From contig BGZK01000712.1 of NCBI GenBank assembly GCA_005406025.1, positions 186,001-250,000 on the forward strand: a stretch of DNA of 64,000 bases, written 5' to 3'. Every line of letters begins with the position of its first letter. Position 1 is the first letter of the stretch. The notes under the pieces were generated by a model. It saw only the letters and a program-made list of their open reading frames with translations, did not search any database and was not told where the DNA came from. The translations under genes were made by a program, and so were the position numbers. The DNA comes from Eumeta japonica. Lineage: Eukaryota; Arthropoda; Insecta; Lepidoptera; Psychidae. Positions 24,269-36,639 of this stretch are shown one piece after another.

Positions 24269-24829
24269 TTGTGAAAGGGCATGCCCTAGCATTTGGGTGA
24301 TCGATAGCTGATACGAGAGCATATGTTACATTTTTCGACGGTAAGAACTTAAAAGATCTTTTACTTCTTCGAAACCATCTCCTCCCAAGTGAAATTTTCT
24401 ATTTTCGGATCTCACGTTCGCGTTTGTATAATTCCTTAAGTGACAGAAGACGTTTCATAAAATACGACACTCGGGGACAGACTACATGTACATCACGAAT
24501 ATATAGTAATTAAAGTTACAAGTACTAATACGAATTTCCACGTAGTTTAAATAGTACCGCGAGGCAAGCCTTAGGATACCTAGCTCGCGAATGTCTGCCA
24601 ATAAAAGTAAGTACAAAAATGAAATAAAAAAGTTAGATAGTGGGAGTTAACGTAATTAAACTAGGATAGTAACGTGGGATGGGCGACGGCGTTGAATGAC
24701 ACATAATTAAAATATTTAAAAAAGCGATAAATACGAAGACATCAAAATATTATATTTAAACGTAGAATTTTTATAATAGTAAAATAGAACAACGTTATTC
24801 GATTATTACGTTGGAGTAATAATACTAGC

Positions 24830-25560
24830 TCTTTCGAAACCTAGAGTCGATTGGGCTCAATGATTTGGACAGCTTGTGTGGGATCTTTCCTTCAGTGTGG
24901 TCTAGCTCTTACGATTGGAAGCACCTCCAACACCTTCACCCTTTTCGAGCAGTTTTGTCTACCCTGAAGTACGTAGTGAAGCGAGGTATGCAATCATAAA
25001 TGTTATTGGTATTCAGTGCACATCGAGACGCTAGGCTTCACAGAATTACTGTTTACGATTTCAGAGCTTGCTAAGGGAAGCTACAGTTCACAGACTTTGT
25101 TCACATTCATCAGGACTTTCAATTTTATTTCGACTTCTTTGTCAAAAAGATATAATTGAGGTAGCTCAATAAAAAATTTGAATTTCTTCTTTGGGATGAA
25201 TTCCATACAACGTCGTAGAACTTGGTGTTTGGTACATATTTCGATTAAATCCTGGGGTAATCATATCAGGAATGAGACCGAGAACAGAATCAACACCGAA
25301 TTCGGTAACAAGAATACATTTGGACCTAAATGAAAGGTGAACGAATTCATTCAAGCGGGAGGAACCGAGGATCATATAAAGAGATTCACTTTAATTAAAC
25401 AGAGGCTTAGAATGAAAAATGACCCAATAGATCTCGACTTATTTTTAGAACTTGTCATGAAACGAGATCTTCTAAAAAGCCTACTGAAAAAATCTGATTG
25501 CCAAAAATCACTTATAGTGATGAAAAGAAAGATGACCTGAACAAACATAACTATACTAAA
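24830..25560. other. Mixed-composition stretch, possible transposon relic
   Basis: Less AT-rich than the flanks. A 67-codon plus-strand frame (25,337-25,540) begins MNEFIQAGGTEDHIKRF, and the minus strand is partly open over 25,166-25,375. Neither matches a family I can name. The frame has an in-frame ATG and a lysine-rich end but ends at a simple stop. It may be a decayed element. Confidence 0.3.
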
Positions 25561-25708
25561 CAAAACTATATTTCAAAAGATATATTTTTTTAATGTAAGC
25601 TTTATTTTTCCGTCAAGATGAACAGCAATTAGTATTAACTTAGTAACAAATAATTTTCTTAATTTATAAACCCATAGATGTTGGAAATAAGTTTGTCTGT
25701 ACATGTAC

Positions 25709-25711
25709 AAA

Positions 25712-25764
<53 letters not shown>
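25709..25764 (+). repeat. (AT)n microsatellite
   Basis: Two AT tracts separated by one CAT, about 56 bp. Confidence 0.95.
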
Positions 25765-25767
<3 letters not shown>

Positions 25768-26129
25768 TGTGTTCTTGAGTCGACTAGTTAACCAAGTCAA
25801 AAGTTACTAGGAAAACGTTTTCGTGGATCAGATGTTAAATTGAACGTCTAAACGAATTACTTGATTTTGGATTAATAACAGTAAGGACGACAACGCTTTG
25901 TCTCATCCATTACAACAAGTCGCAAAAATAATAATCTGATATGTTCAATTTAGATGTTGTACTGTATTAATTATACTAGGTACGAATTTACACAGAATTT
26001 GTCGTGTACAGAGAGGTGTTTCAGCTCTCATACGGCAGCGGGCTGCGGTCACGTGGAAAAGTTTCGAGACACCGATCCCTAAAAAATAATAACATTCAGC
26101 AATTTTCTCCTGCGGAATTGAATCTAATG

Positions 26130-26410
26130 TAAATTTTAAAAGAGGCACGCGGGCGTTAGGCGGCAACGGAGGCGCGGCGCCGCCGGCACGCGATCTGTCG
26201 TGCCTGTCCGCGTTTTTTCATCGGATGAAAGCGCCGCATTTGTAAGGCGCGAGAACGGCCGCCGGACCGGCGCGGACGGGCGTGCGGTTTTTGCGGCCGA
26301 TACGCCCATGCCGCAACATGTGAAAAACGTAGCTTTCGTTTTAACCGCGTGTAATTGCATGCTCACGCAAGTTGCGTGCGCTTGCGCGGAACGTATTGGA
26401 ATATTCGTAA
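26130..26410. other. GC-rich CpG island
   Basis: A sharp CpG-rich block with GGCGCGGCGCCGCCGGCACG near 26,172. Overlapping frames on both strands (26,200-26,424 plus and 26,136-26,366 minus) are about equally open, and the plus-strand frame opens with GTG. Open frames on both strands are what high CpG content alone gives. Regulatory island or untranslated exon is the better guess. Confidence 0.5.
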
Positions 26411-26424
26411 ATATTAATGATTAA

Positions 26425-29400
26425 TACGATCGTCTATGAGAGATATGAAAGGGAACGACGTAAAACAAACAACTACCCTCATCACCCCATTTTATTAATG
26501 ATGCTAACGTTAGTTCGACGATATTTTAATACACGATAAGACCTTAATTTATTTGTCCGGATCGTAATGTGGACATTATTTTATACAGCAATTACAATAA
26601 TGCATTACAATTTGACCTATCTTATTTTCTTTATTTAAGATCTATACGATTACACATGTAGTAAAAAATTTGTAGATTGATATATAGAATCATACTTATT
26701 CATATAAAACCAAGAAAACACAAAATATTTTTAGTTACGTAATTTTAATTATAAACAACGGTTTAGAATAAATTACAGCAGCATTATTGTTAAATCGAAC
26801 AACACGAAATTATAATAGAATACTTAATACTGCTGAATCATTCTAACAGAAATACATTTGTAACAACAACAATTTTTAATTTTTATATAAAATTCCATTA
26901 TTATACAATTGTATTACAAACAATAGTTAAAATTTCACTTTCTAATAAGCAATAAGAGAAAATGGGACAGTTTAAACATCTCAATTTGAAATAAAGTAGA
27001 AAAATGCACGCCGGGACTCGTACTTGTAATAGGGTCACGTAGGCAGTGCAGACGCTTGCACAGTCGAGATTACACGCAGACGGGCTACGGAATGTTCTCG
27101 ATAATGAGATTTTGACCGTAAACAATTAGTTACTCCATAACCGCCTTTGGCTTAACACGTACAAAATGCTCCCCAGTTGAGACGTTTCGTAAAGCATTTT
27201 TAGGAGGTTATTAAAGCGATCGCGTTTTATTACAAATTATTTTCTAAGCTCTAATTAAATCACAAAATATAGTTCAACAGTTTTACGGGAAGCACTTCAA
27301 AACATTGTTCGATTCCTTTAATTTGGTAAAAAATTAAAATACTATCATAATGAGTAAATTATAAATTAAATTTTGTATTTTGAAGATATCTGTAATTTTT
27401 ACATAAAAGTATCCAAGTGAAGTAAGTGTATTTTACGATAGTTCTAGTTTGAATGTTTTCTTTAGTTTATATAGCGAACTTTATTTTAAGTTTTTTCTCT
27501 AATCTACCTAAAACTAATATGTTTAACATATTATTTTTATGTAATTTTCGGTATGCAATATGGTTTTCTATACCTACTACTGACATTTTTATTCTAATGT
27601 TTATACGGAATTTGTTACTATAATACCATAAAAATAATAAAATAAAATTTTATCCTTTTTTTGTATATATACAGACAAGACCAAATAAGAAAAACCTAAT
27701 AGTAGTGGAATGAATTCGCCCGGTCAAGCATTCCGTAGTACAATTTCATATATATTTGTTCGAGAAGGACTTTTAAATTCAGTTAAATGTTTTACTAAAT
27801 GCTATAATATGTAAACAATGGCATTATATAACGAAATGAAGGGGTAGAGCAGCTATGTACGTTTTGTATAATTTTTATTTTATTATCAAAAAAGTATACA
27901 ACGTAACGAATTTGTAGTAATTTATATTCAGGCTGCATCTTATTATATGGGTTCATGATTGTTTTTACGATTTTTATGATTGATGGTTTTTGAGATAATA
28001 AGCTGTAGGCAACCATTAATAATCCTTTAAAAAATCTTAACGAAAAAGGTTCATTTCATCCGCCGAAAAAAAGACCGAAAACTTAAAATTTAGATTTTTG
28101 AAATTCGTGTCTGTATTTGGCTAACCATAGCTGTGTCCATGCTACCATAAGTGTGCCGTTTACGCGATTGGATAACAAGTTTGGGGTGGGGGACACAGAA
28201 GGGAATGAAAGCGGCAGCTATTTTAAGAAAATCTATTTATTAGAATTACCGCCTGTCCACGTACGACGGTTGCACTGAGCACTGTAAACTTTGAAATGGT
28301 AAAATATGTACAACAGACTTGTACAGTTCACGTTGTTTTTGTTTATCCGGGCACTCGACGCAATGTCGTTGTTACAACGGTTGGCCTGCTTGTGAGCAAA
28401 ATGTAGAAACACAATAGAACGCTCGGTGATAATTTACAAAAAATCCGATACGAAGCTTCACGTACGTTACGGCGCTATTCGGAAACGAGTGACCGGTTTA
28501 CGCCCTGCCTTGTTTTGACTAATGTCATAATTAAAGAAAAATAAAGGTCACCTGTGGTTCAAGAATAATGGCGCAGTACGTCTAAGAAAATGTAACATGT
28601 TTCGATTAACAGATGTAGTTTATTGTTTTACATACAATTTGAACAATAAATAATTTTATTAAATAGGTACACTAAATACATATACAATTATGTAATAAAG
28701 AAATTTTTGAAAGTATGTTTGATCAAAAAATGTTGAGTATCGAAAACGATTGATCATTGAAATGATTTTCGTGAAAATAATACACATAGCTAAAGTATTT
28801 TAAATTAATGTCAATTTCAGGATCTTACATAGTGCAGAATTTAAACACAAAATAAATAATTAAAATCTAATATCAATAGAAAAATAATCAAAGCTCTAAG
28901 ATTTTATAAATAATAGCATTATATAAAATTCATAATAATTATTAACGTCACAAAACACCGAGACCTATGTTCACTTGCATTATACAGTTATTCTACAATC
29001 CATGTCCCATATAATTGTCTATATATCTGCGCTCAGGATCTACGCATATGTAGAGTTAGGATATAAAAGGTAGAATAGAATACAAAAGTGTGCATTTTTT
29101 GGTTTTCGAGCTTCTGGTCCTGCCTGTAGATAACATTTTTTAAGATAAGTAAATTTATAATTGTATTAATTTATAAGATTAATTTGTAGATAAGATTATT
29201 TCATATATAGCAGAAGAAAAAAGTGAATATGAGATCTTATATAAATGTGAATTCATATATATGTATTATAATATTAATTCATACTTAATTATACTTCTTC
29301 AAAAGCCCACTACTTAAAAGGGCAATGAATTATGTCTGAAACTTTTTTTCCATACACAAATATTATTGCGATCATGGTTTGGATATCTATTATTAACATA
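26425..29400. other. AT-rich stretch without a supported gene
   Basis: A CpG-richer patch at 27,000-27,230 and a mixed patch at 28,130-28,520 stand out. No frame has a recognisable product. The rest is AT-rich background. Confidence 0.55.
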
Positions 29401-29404
29401 GACT

Positions 29405-29660
29405 TGAGAAATGCGGCGGAGGTGGCGGCGCGAGCAGAACTTTATAGCCTATTTTAATATTTAATATGAACCGAGCTACCCACGACCGCCGATGTTAGTT
29501 TGAGCGAAGGGGTTGGCAGCAGTATCGTTGAGCAATGAGCGCGTGAGCATCCGCCGCGATAAATACATGAAATTTCCCCGTAGTAAGCTGGTATCGGTCG
29601 GTCTGCATCGTCATAATATATTTGTACTGCAGCATGCTGCGAACTAATATCTATGTGATA
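29405..29660. other. Moderately GC-rich island
   Basis: Opens with GCGGCGGAGGTGGCGGCGCG (about 29,413) and holds CATCCGCCGCGATAAATA, a segment with an ATAAA core of the kind bound by posterior Hox and Caudal proteins. No supported frame. Regulatory function is inference. Confidence 0.4.
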
Positions 29661-31100
29661 ATATGACAACCTTCGGATTGTGTAAAACGACTTATTATTT
29701 TATTGTAATTAAATGTCTCCAAAATCAGCACAATAATGAAAGCTTTGCTTTTGGATCAGTTGTATATATCGTAATTTGGCCTAGATAAGGATATTGACAT
29801 ATGTATGGTATTATATACTAATGTATAGTTTATAACCTAAAAGAAGACGCTCACGCGATATGACTGCACTGGGTCGAGACAAAGAGTGTAGAGAGATGTA
29901 GGAGCACGAGAACATAAGAGGGTGTTAATAATATTTGTGAAATATAATGCATCTGAGCGATCATTTATAATCAATCACTTATAATGTATTCTAGACCCTC
30001 CTATAAAGCTATAGTGCCGATTATATCATCTCATATACATCTTATATTCGAACCGCCTACAAACATTTAAAATTGTGATTCATTGATATTGATTGTTATT
30101 CATGAATATTGAAAAAGAGCGAGCTAAATCATTTCCTTTTGACTCTTAACAGTTCTGACAACCGATTGACTCTAAAACCTTTGCATATTTGTTCGGGTAT
30201 TTCTCAAGGGAAGTCGATGTTAAAGGAGGTGTGTAAATACACCCGTGCGTAAGTTTAATACCAGCCTTTTAGATTTATTAAATTCATACGTAAGCATTTT
30301 TATAGATACTATCGCAATCACACGAATAAAACTTCCATTCGTATCACCCAATGCCCCGTTTATTTTTTTCGATAAACGAAAGTAAACAGATGGTGTCTCG
30401 TCTTATTTGTACGTCACATTATGTCATCATCGTAAAAAACTAGTTTTTTAGATTCTGAGGTTATTCGAAAAAAATCCGTTGTGCCATCTCCCATAATCAT
30501 AATATACGTTTAAACATTCTTTAATGAATCCTGGCTGCACTTAATACATTCAACGTTTCGGTAATAACAAGATAACATATGTTACTGAGGTCATAGCAAT
30601 CTAACGTGACCGCATAAGCGAGAGTCACAACCGTAAGAGCATAAAAATAGAAAGCAATCATCGAGGAATACACTCGGACGCGGTCCCGAATAAAATAAAT
30701 TACATTATAATTCTCGAAGAGCTGAACTCGGAATGTGCCACAGTGTAATGAAACATCAAACGGGAAGAAACGGCAGCCGACGGAAATTAATGTTGTTAGT
30801 CGTTTTCTTTTTAATTAAAATAAGTTGAATTGCGATAACACGAGAATGTTTAATACGAATTTGAGCTTGATTACAATGAAAAGAAAACGAGTGTGAGTTC
30901 ACCCGCGGTAAAAGTGAAATTTAATATTCTGGTTTTTTCTTGTCCGTTTTTCTCTAACACGATCAGCATTCGTTTTCGGCATTGTTTTGTAATATTTTAA
31001 TATATATTAACAATGTTAATAATACAGAGAATAGTTACTAAAAGTTCGCGATAGTCACTACGATCCAACAGAAAATAATGTGCTATATATTTCAATGTTT

Positions 31101-31129
31101 CCCTCTCTCTCTCTCTCTGTCTGTCTGTA
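31101..31129 (+). repeat. (CT)n(CTGT)n microsatellite
   Basis: About 18 bp of CT repeats followed by CTGT units. Confidence 0.9.
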
Positions 31130-31450
31130 TATATTTCGAATAAATTAAGAATATAGTATTCAGCATGGAGTCTAGTCCTCATGGTATGAAGAGTTCGTGT
31201 ACGGCCCCGTATACGACGATAGAGTAGGGGGACGCAGACCGCTACGAACCATCGCATGAAGAGGAGACGAAGGACAGGGAAGCTATACAAACGCATTCTA
31301 TCTCATTCTCTCAGCCTAAAACCAATATATACATTTACAGCTATCTCTTTTTCGTTACACATTTTCGTTTCATAAAATTCAATTCGCACCGTCCCAAAAA
31401 AAATTCACTTTAAAATATATATTTTCCAGTTGCATTTGGGATGGTATAAA

Positions 31451-31497
31451 AATTAATTAATTAATTAATTAAATTAATTAAAAATTAAAAAATTAAT
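31451..31497 (+). repeat. (ATTA)n repeat
   Basis: Tandem ATTA/TTAA units. Each unit is also a minimal homeodomain core, which is a side effect of composition here. Confidence 0.9.
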
Positions 31498-32143
31498 GAA
31501 TTATGTGATGAGTTATCACTATAGTTAAGTATCACTATAGTCAGATTTAATTTAGATTGTTACTCACTCGAGTTAGATTTAAGATAGAATACAGAAGGTC
31601 AGGACTATATCTCTGCCGGCTATTAATGTATATATAAAAAATTATTTAACGTAAAAGTTAAAGAGCATTTTACTTATTTAACACTTCTACGTGCGTTATA
31701 ATACATTTTTAACTGAGTTAACATTAAAGCTACAATAATTAAATTATAGTTTCAAAATCTTGAAACCTCATAATAAATCATGAATTGTTGAACACATTAC
31801 ATTATAAGAACAAGACATGTGCATTGAATGAAGCCCGCACTCACAAGGCTTTTTTATTTAAACAGTTATTGCCTGCTAACACTTAATATACTTTAAGCTC
31901 AATAAAATCAACAAAAATGTCTAACTGTAACGATTCAATTAATTCACAAAACTAGGTTTAATTATCTCATCACGGTATGAAAGTTCAATAATAAACGCTA
32001 AGATGTGATCGTATGAAATTCCATTTTAATTAACCACGAGCAATGATTACTAATACAAGCGAATATTACCACCGCGACTGGAATGTTTTTAACAACGACT
32101 CAAACTTCTATCCGGATTTCCATTCAGAGTCCAATTCCAAATT

Positions 32144-32184
32144 ATCTCTCTCTCTCTCTCTCTTTCCCTCTCTCTGTCTCTCTC
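32144..32184 (+). repeat. (CT)n microsatellite
   Basis: About 40 bp of CT with a few interruptions. (CT)n/(GA)n tracts can bind GAGA-type factors. Confidence 0.9.
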
Positions 32185-33169
32185 GATTCGTTTTTACCCA
32201 TACAACACGATATTGTAATGAGAGGCAATAACGCAGGAGTTGTTTGGTTTAGTGAGTGCCGTGTGAGAGTGCTCCGGCCGCCCGCGCTCGGCCGGCGGCT
32301 CGTTCGCGTCCACTCGACCTGCAAGCTCTGGTACACTACCGTATTGGTTCTACCATTTCCTTAATTAACTCCAATTATTTTATCGGTTCAAAGAGATAAG
32401 TTGATATTTTATTAAAACTAATAAAGCTCCAGTTAAATTGTTACCGCTGTAAGATATTTATGATGGTTTTTATACACATATATAGAAAAGAATAAATTAT
32501 TATTAATCGTCTTATTATTACATCAGTCATCTGTGACTCGTATCAGCTTAATGAATGCTTAAGGGGATATACAGGATATTTCGACGCTTTCTTGTTATAT
32601 TTTAAAATGAGACCGTAAAACTTATATTTAATGAAGCTCATATTGAATCTGATCCCTTAAAACACGACTTATTTTTCTTAGGGTGTTCGACGAATTTTCC
32701 CAAGAATATAAAAATCAATTTAGTTCTAACTATCAAGACATTACAGAATTTGAAAAATTACATTTCATAAAATTCATTTTAAAATTCTATTTTTTTAAAC
32801 TTATAACCTTATTAAAGCAAGTCTATATAGAAAGTGTTTTTTTTGTATGTTTTATTTTGTACAACACTGTCTTATTTCACTAGAAATACTGTACACAGAA
32901 TAGTTAAGATTCAACTGAAATATTTATTTGTAAGAAGTGTAGACGTGTTTTTGACTTAGGTGTAAGCACTTTTTTTACAGAAAAAACCTAATACCACCTC
33001 TTGAATCAATCAGAATTAAAAATCTTGAAGAGAAACACAGAAAACGCAATCAATAAACTATTACTCAATCTCATACCCTAAATTTATAGAAGAGGGCTAT
33101 CGCGCACACGCCCACACAGAATCAGAGATTAAACAACAATCTGACAATAATCTAGACTTTCCGACATCA

Positions 33170-33390
33170 ACGTCAGCGCACATTCGCTGGATTACACGAG
33201 GCCGGCAGTGTGCCGCCGCGACCTGTTGCGTCGAACTATTTTATTAGCGAGTGGATGTTCCCCGGCAGGCCATACTTCACGGGCTTTGTCCCGGCAGCGT
33301 TCGGCCGGCGCTGTGTGCGATTGCCGCTCCGCTCTACGCGTTCAATATACTTCCACTATGGGAACAGCTCTTTGCGAATGAGCAGAGATT
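33170..33390. other. GC-rich island
   Basis: A CpG-rich block with CCGGCAGCGTTCGGCCGGCG near 33,291. Two overlapping 60-codon frames lack an ATG near their start or any known motif. Probably non-coding. Confidence 0.4.
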
Positions 33391-33996
33391 GATTCTGAGC
33401 GTAATCATAATTAGAAAATTAAATTCTTCTGTTATTTATAGCTGTGTAATTATTTAAATGTTATCGAGATAGAATGAAATGACAAAAACCATGATTTTAT
33501 GATACATAATGATTATTCAATATTCAACTTCTAGATCAGAAAGACACTGAATGGTATAATATAATAAAATATGGAGATAATTATTTTTACTTTTCATTTA
33601 CACAAAAAAAAATAACATTAAATATCTCTAAAGTTCTTTAAACCAATGCCTACACATCTATTTTTAGAAATTTTAGTATATAGTGTACTTTGGTCGCATT
33701 AATTGACAGCATCTAAGACTGATCTATGGGATTGTGTTTGTTCTTCTATTTTTCCACTTCATTTATCTGTACAGATAGACATTTTTTGTGAAATAGTTTA
33801 CACAAATCTAAGTACTAAATAAATTAAAGCGACAGAGTTTTTAGTAAACATAATCCATTGTATAATTACATACTTGCTTTAAAATAATAAAATTGTTCTT
33901 TACAATTGATATTCTACGTAAGAAAAATTCATGTAAAATGGGTTCATAGGTGGAAAATATGTGACGCTTTCGTGACGTTAAATTTGGTCCACATTC

Positions 33997-34080
33997 AACG
34001 TAGTTAAGACTAGATTAAACGTAGTTAAAACTAGATTAAACATAGTTAAAATTAGACTAAACGTAGTTAAAACGAGGTTA
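33997..34080 (+). repeat. Tandem repeat, 4 x 21 bp
   Basis: Four consecutive 21-bp units of the form AACGTAGTTAAAACTAGATTA, differing at a few positions. Because 21 is a multiple of three, the minus strand reads four LVLTTFN-like heptads, but the frame is otherwise unremarkable. Confidence 0.95.
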
Positions 34081-34252
34081 TACACATCGTATTGATCTTC
34101 TAAATTCAACGTGTGAATATTAGGGTTGTGTGCTAGGGTGCACCCGTTGCGTGTCACATGAAAGCCATTTGACAATTAATTATCACAGCTTGGAAATTGA
34201 GAATACTGAAGTAATATTTTCATTTCACACTATTTCGTATGAACTGTAAAAT

Positions 34253-34282
34253 GTCTACATGTGGCTGTCTCCACATGTAGAC
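34253..34282. repeat. Perfect 12-bp inverted repeat, 6-nt loop
   Basis: GTCTACATGTGG, CTGTCT, CCACATGTAGAC. It has balanced composition, unlike most palindromes in this window. Confidence 0.9.
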
Positions 34283-34429
34283 TAGCAGTCGGTATTTATT
34301 AATATTAAGGAGCTCAATCTCGATATTACTTCATAGTCCTACAAAAACACAATCGTTACGATCTTAATTAGCTTCTATATGTGTAATAACAAAGACAGTC
34401 GACCGTCATTGTAAGTGGCTAGTGACCAA

Positions 34430-34660
34430 AGCTAGGACAGTACGCCACGGGCGAGCAAAGGACACAAATCGTCGCTAACCCCTAATCCCTCAGTCGCTAC
34501 GCCGGTTTGTGGTCGCCGGCGAGATTTGCAAGTTTTCTTGTATCGGGGCCTGCGAGTTGGCGCGGCCCGACTCGCCGACTGACGCTTTGAACTCCAAATA
34601 ACTCTCGGTCCGAGGGGAACTATAGTCTAAGCTGGCGGCGTTGTGATATTGAAGAATCAT
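34430..34660. other. GC-rich island
   Basis: A CpG-rich block with GTGGTCGCCGGCGAGATTTG near 34,511. No supported frame. Possible regulatory island. Confidence 0.4.
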
Positions 34661-35430
34661 TAGCATTGTTACGTGAATGATACTATAATATGTACTCGAT
34701 TGTTACACGTGGCAAGCGAAAAATTAAACAATTGTTTTGATGTAGCGCTTAATGTCTATTAGTAAGTGTTGCAAGTTTTAATGACCTCAAATTAAGTATA
34801 ATAAGTGTTTGGTTACATGTAAATTGGTTAATATTACTTGAAAATGGTACTGATTGCCTGAAAATGTAGAGAAAATGTGATTTAGCAAATTAGAATACTA
34901 TAATATTAAATATACCTAAATGTTAATTTAACTTTTTTTCATTTAGTCCGTTATAAAATAACACTTAAAATGCGTCATATTTTTTTGCGAATTTTCACTT
35001 TAGCACTCGTTCGGAAGGCAGTTTTCCCTCGGGACGAAAGAGCAAAAAACTGAAGGGTAAATCTTTTCTAATTTCATCATGCATAGTCAAAACAAACCCA
35101 TTGATGAACGAAACAACTTGGTGAGAAGTCGAACCGCTTGAGCCCATGGATATTTGTCTTCTAAACATTCAGAATTGTATAATACCCTTTTTTAGTGAGC
35201 GATTATTCAATAATACTCTTAAATTTATATAAGAATAAATCTTATATAAATAGACATAGGTACCCTTATAAACAAGCGAGCACTAACAATAAAAAAACAC
35301 AAAGCACAAAAATATAAGAAATGTTAATAAAATGTATTTTCCTATATTATTACTATGGCGTAGAAAATAATAATACACGTCAGCATCAAGCGCGATGTAA
35401 GGGCGAATTGTAAATTTAAAAAAAAAATGT

Positions 35431-35466
35431 GGTGTCGAGGGACACCAGGTAGGAACGAAGTTCCTT
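35431..35466. repeat. Repeat-element end with hairpin motifs
   Basis: GGTGTC-GAGG-GACACC (35,431-35,446) followed by AGGAACGAAGTTCCTT (35,451-35,466). The second motif recurs inverted as AAGGAACTTCGTTCC at 36,080-36,094. I associate this GAACGAAGTTCC motif with lepidopteran mobile elements, but cannot name the family. Confidence 0.4.
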
Positions 35467-35581
35467 CGGCTAATGTAGAATCGACACAATTTGCAAAAAA
35501 TGATTAAATATAAATAGAATTATTAATACTAATAACATGTATATATATTTAGGACAGAATTAACTTTTAAAAAGTAATATT

Positions 35582-35582
35582 G

Positions 35583-35613
<31 letters not shown>
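35582..35613 (+). repeat. (AC)n(AT)n microsatellite
   Basis: AC repeats followed by AT repeats. Confidence 0.95.
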
Positions 35614-36107
35614 ATATCTCTATGAAGTTTCGTAGTTTTTTTTCTCAATTTTTCCGTATGACCCTCAAAACAGTAAGAAAGATAACCTAGATAACCTAGA
35701 AAACCTTACAAAGATTTTAGTATGTATATACAATATTAACCAATGTAAAATATTTTATATTTATAAATAAACGTGACTACTCACGAGTAAAATGTATCTA
35801 TAATGTGAATATTAGCCACGTGCTTGTCCATGAATTCATGAGTATATACTATGCATTGGCGGGGTGGAGTGGTAATAGAGAGAGAAGGGATGAGAGAACG
35901 AAAAGAAAGAAGGAGAAAGAGAAAGGTATTATACACTACACGTTTGTGTATACGACTGTCGCGCCTGCGCACGTCTCATTTAACGGTTTTATTCCACGGA
36001 CTTTTTCTTATGGTTTTACTATCACATTTTTTTCAGTTCGGTCGCGCAGCAAAATCCTTATCTTCTCCAAGCTCGCTGTAAGGAACTTCGTTCCAATAAT
36101 ATAAAGC

Positions 36108-36273
36108 TGCCAAGTGCGAGTCGGACTAATGATAAAATCCTGAATCAAGAACAAAACGAAAGGAAAAAACCGAACGGAAGAAAATGCAATATAAAACACA
36201 AAGAAATAATGTGTGATTTTACGGTACCATTGGTGGCGTTAGACCGACTCGCATTCGGTTGGTTTTTTTTTTA
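36108..36273. mobile_element. Small inverted-repeat (MITE-like) element
   Basis: Left end GCCAAGTGCGAGTCGGACT (36,109-36,127); the right end, reversed, gives CCGAATGCGAGTCGGTCT (about 36,241-36,257). The ends are imperfect inverted copies around about 150 bp that includes ACGGTACCATTGG. I know the AAGTGCGAGTCGGACT string as part of a repeat common in lepidopteran genomes, often near a GGGTTCCGTAC motif; a related AGGGTTCTCTACGT is seen inverted at about 36,280-36,294. Confidence 0.45.
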
Positions 36274-36299
36274 GTAATACGTAGAGAACCCTAAGAATT

Positions 36300-36480
36300 G
36301 ACTACGGTCGATACCTAGGCGACAGTCGAGCAGCAATGCGTTTAGCGCCGACGCGTGACGGGTGCCGATGAGCGACCGCTAATTAGCGGGGCGAACGCGA
36401 TCCGCTACAGTTAGTCGTAATTGAACGGCGCCGGCGCGGCCGGACGAATGACGGAAGGGAACGAGAAAAAAATTGTTAAG
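36300..36480. other. GC-rich island
   Basis: A CpG-rich block with GCTAATTAGCGGGGCGAACG, containing a palindromic TAATTA core (36,380 on), and TTAGTCGTAATTGAACGGCG (36,412 on). The latter resembles TTAGTTGTAATTAAATGAGG at 38,345. A homeodomain-bound regulatory element is a reasonable inference; no supported coding frame. Confidence 0.4.
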
Positions 36481-36639
36481 TGCACAAACACTCTATTGGA
36501 TTTCTTCCAAGTAATGAGACTGTTTACACGCGTTCTAATAGCGGTTGAAAACGACACGAACATAAGAGCATTAATCTGTGACCGGATCACAATTATTACT
36601 ATATGGTGGTTTATTTGAACGAAGCGGGATGAATAAAAG

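Larger units (their letters stand above)
29661..33160. other. AT-rich stretch with simple repeats
   Basis: Contains CT repeats at 31,101-31,129, an (ATTA)n tract at 31,451-31,497 and CT repeats at 32,144-32,184, plus a small GC-rich block at 32,250-32,345. No supported gene. Confidence 0.6.
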
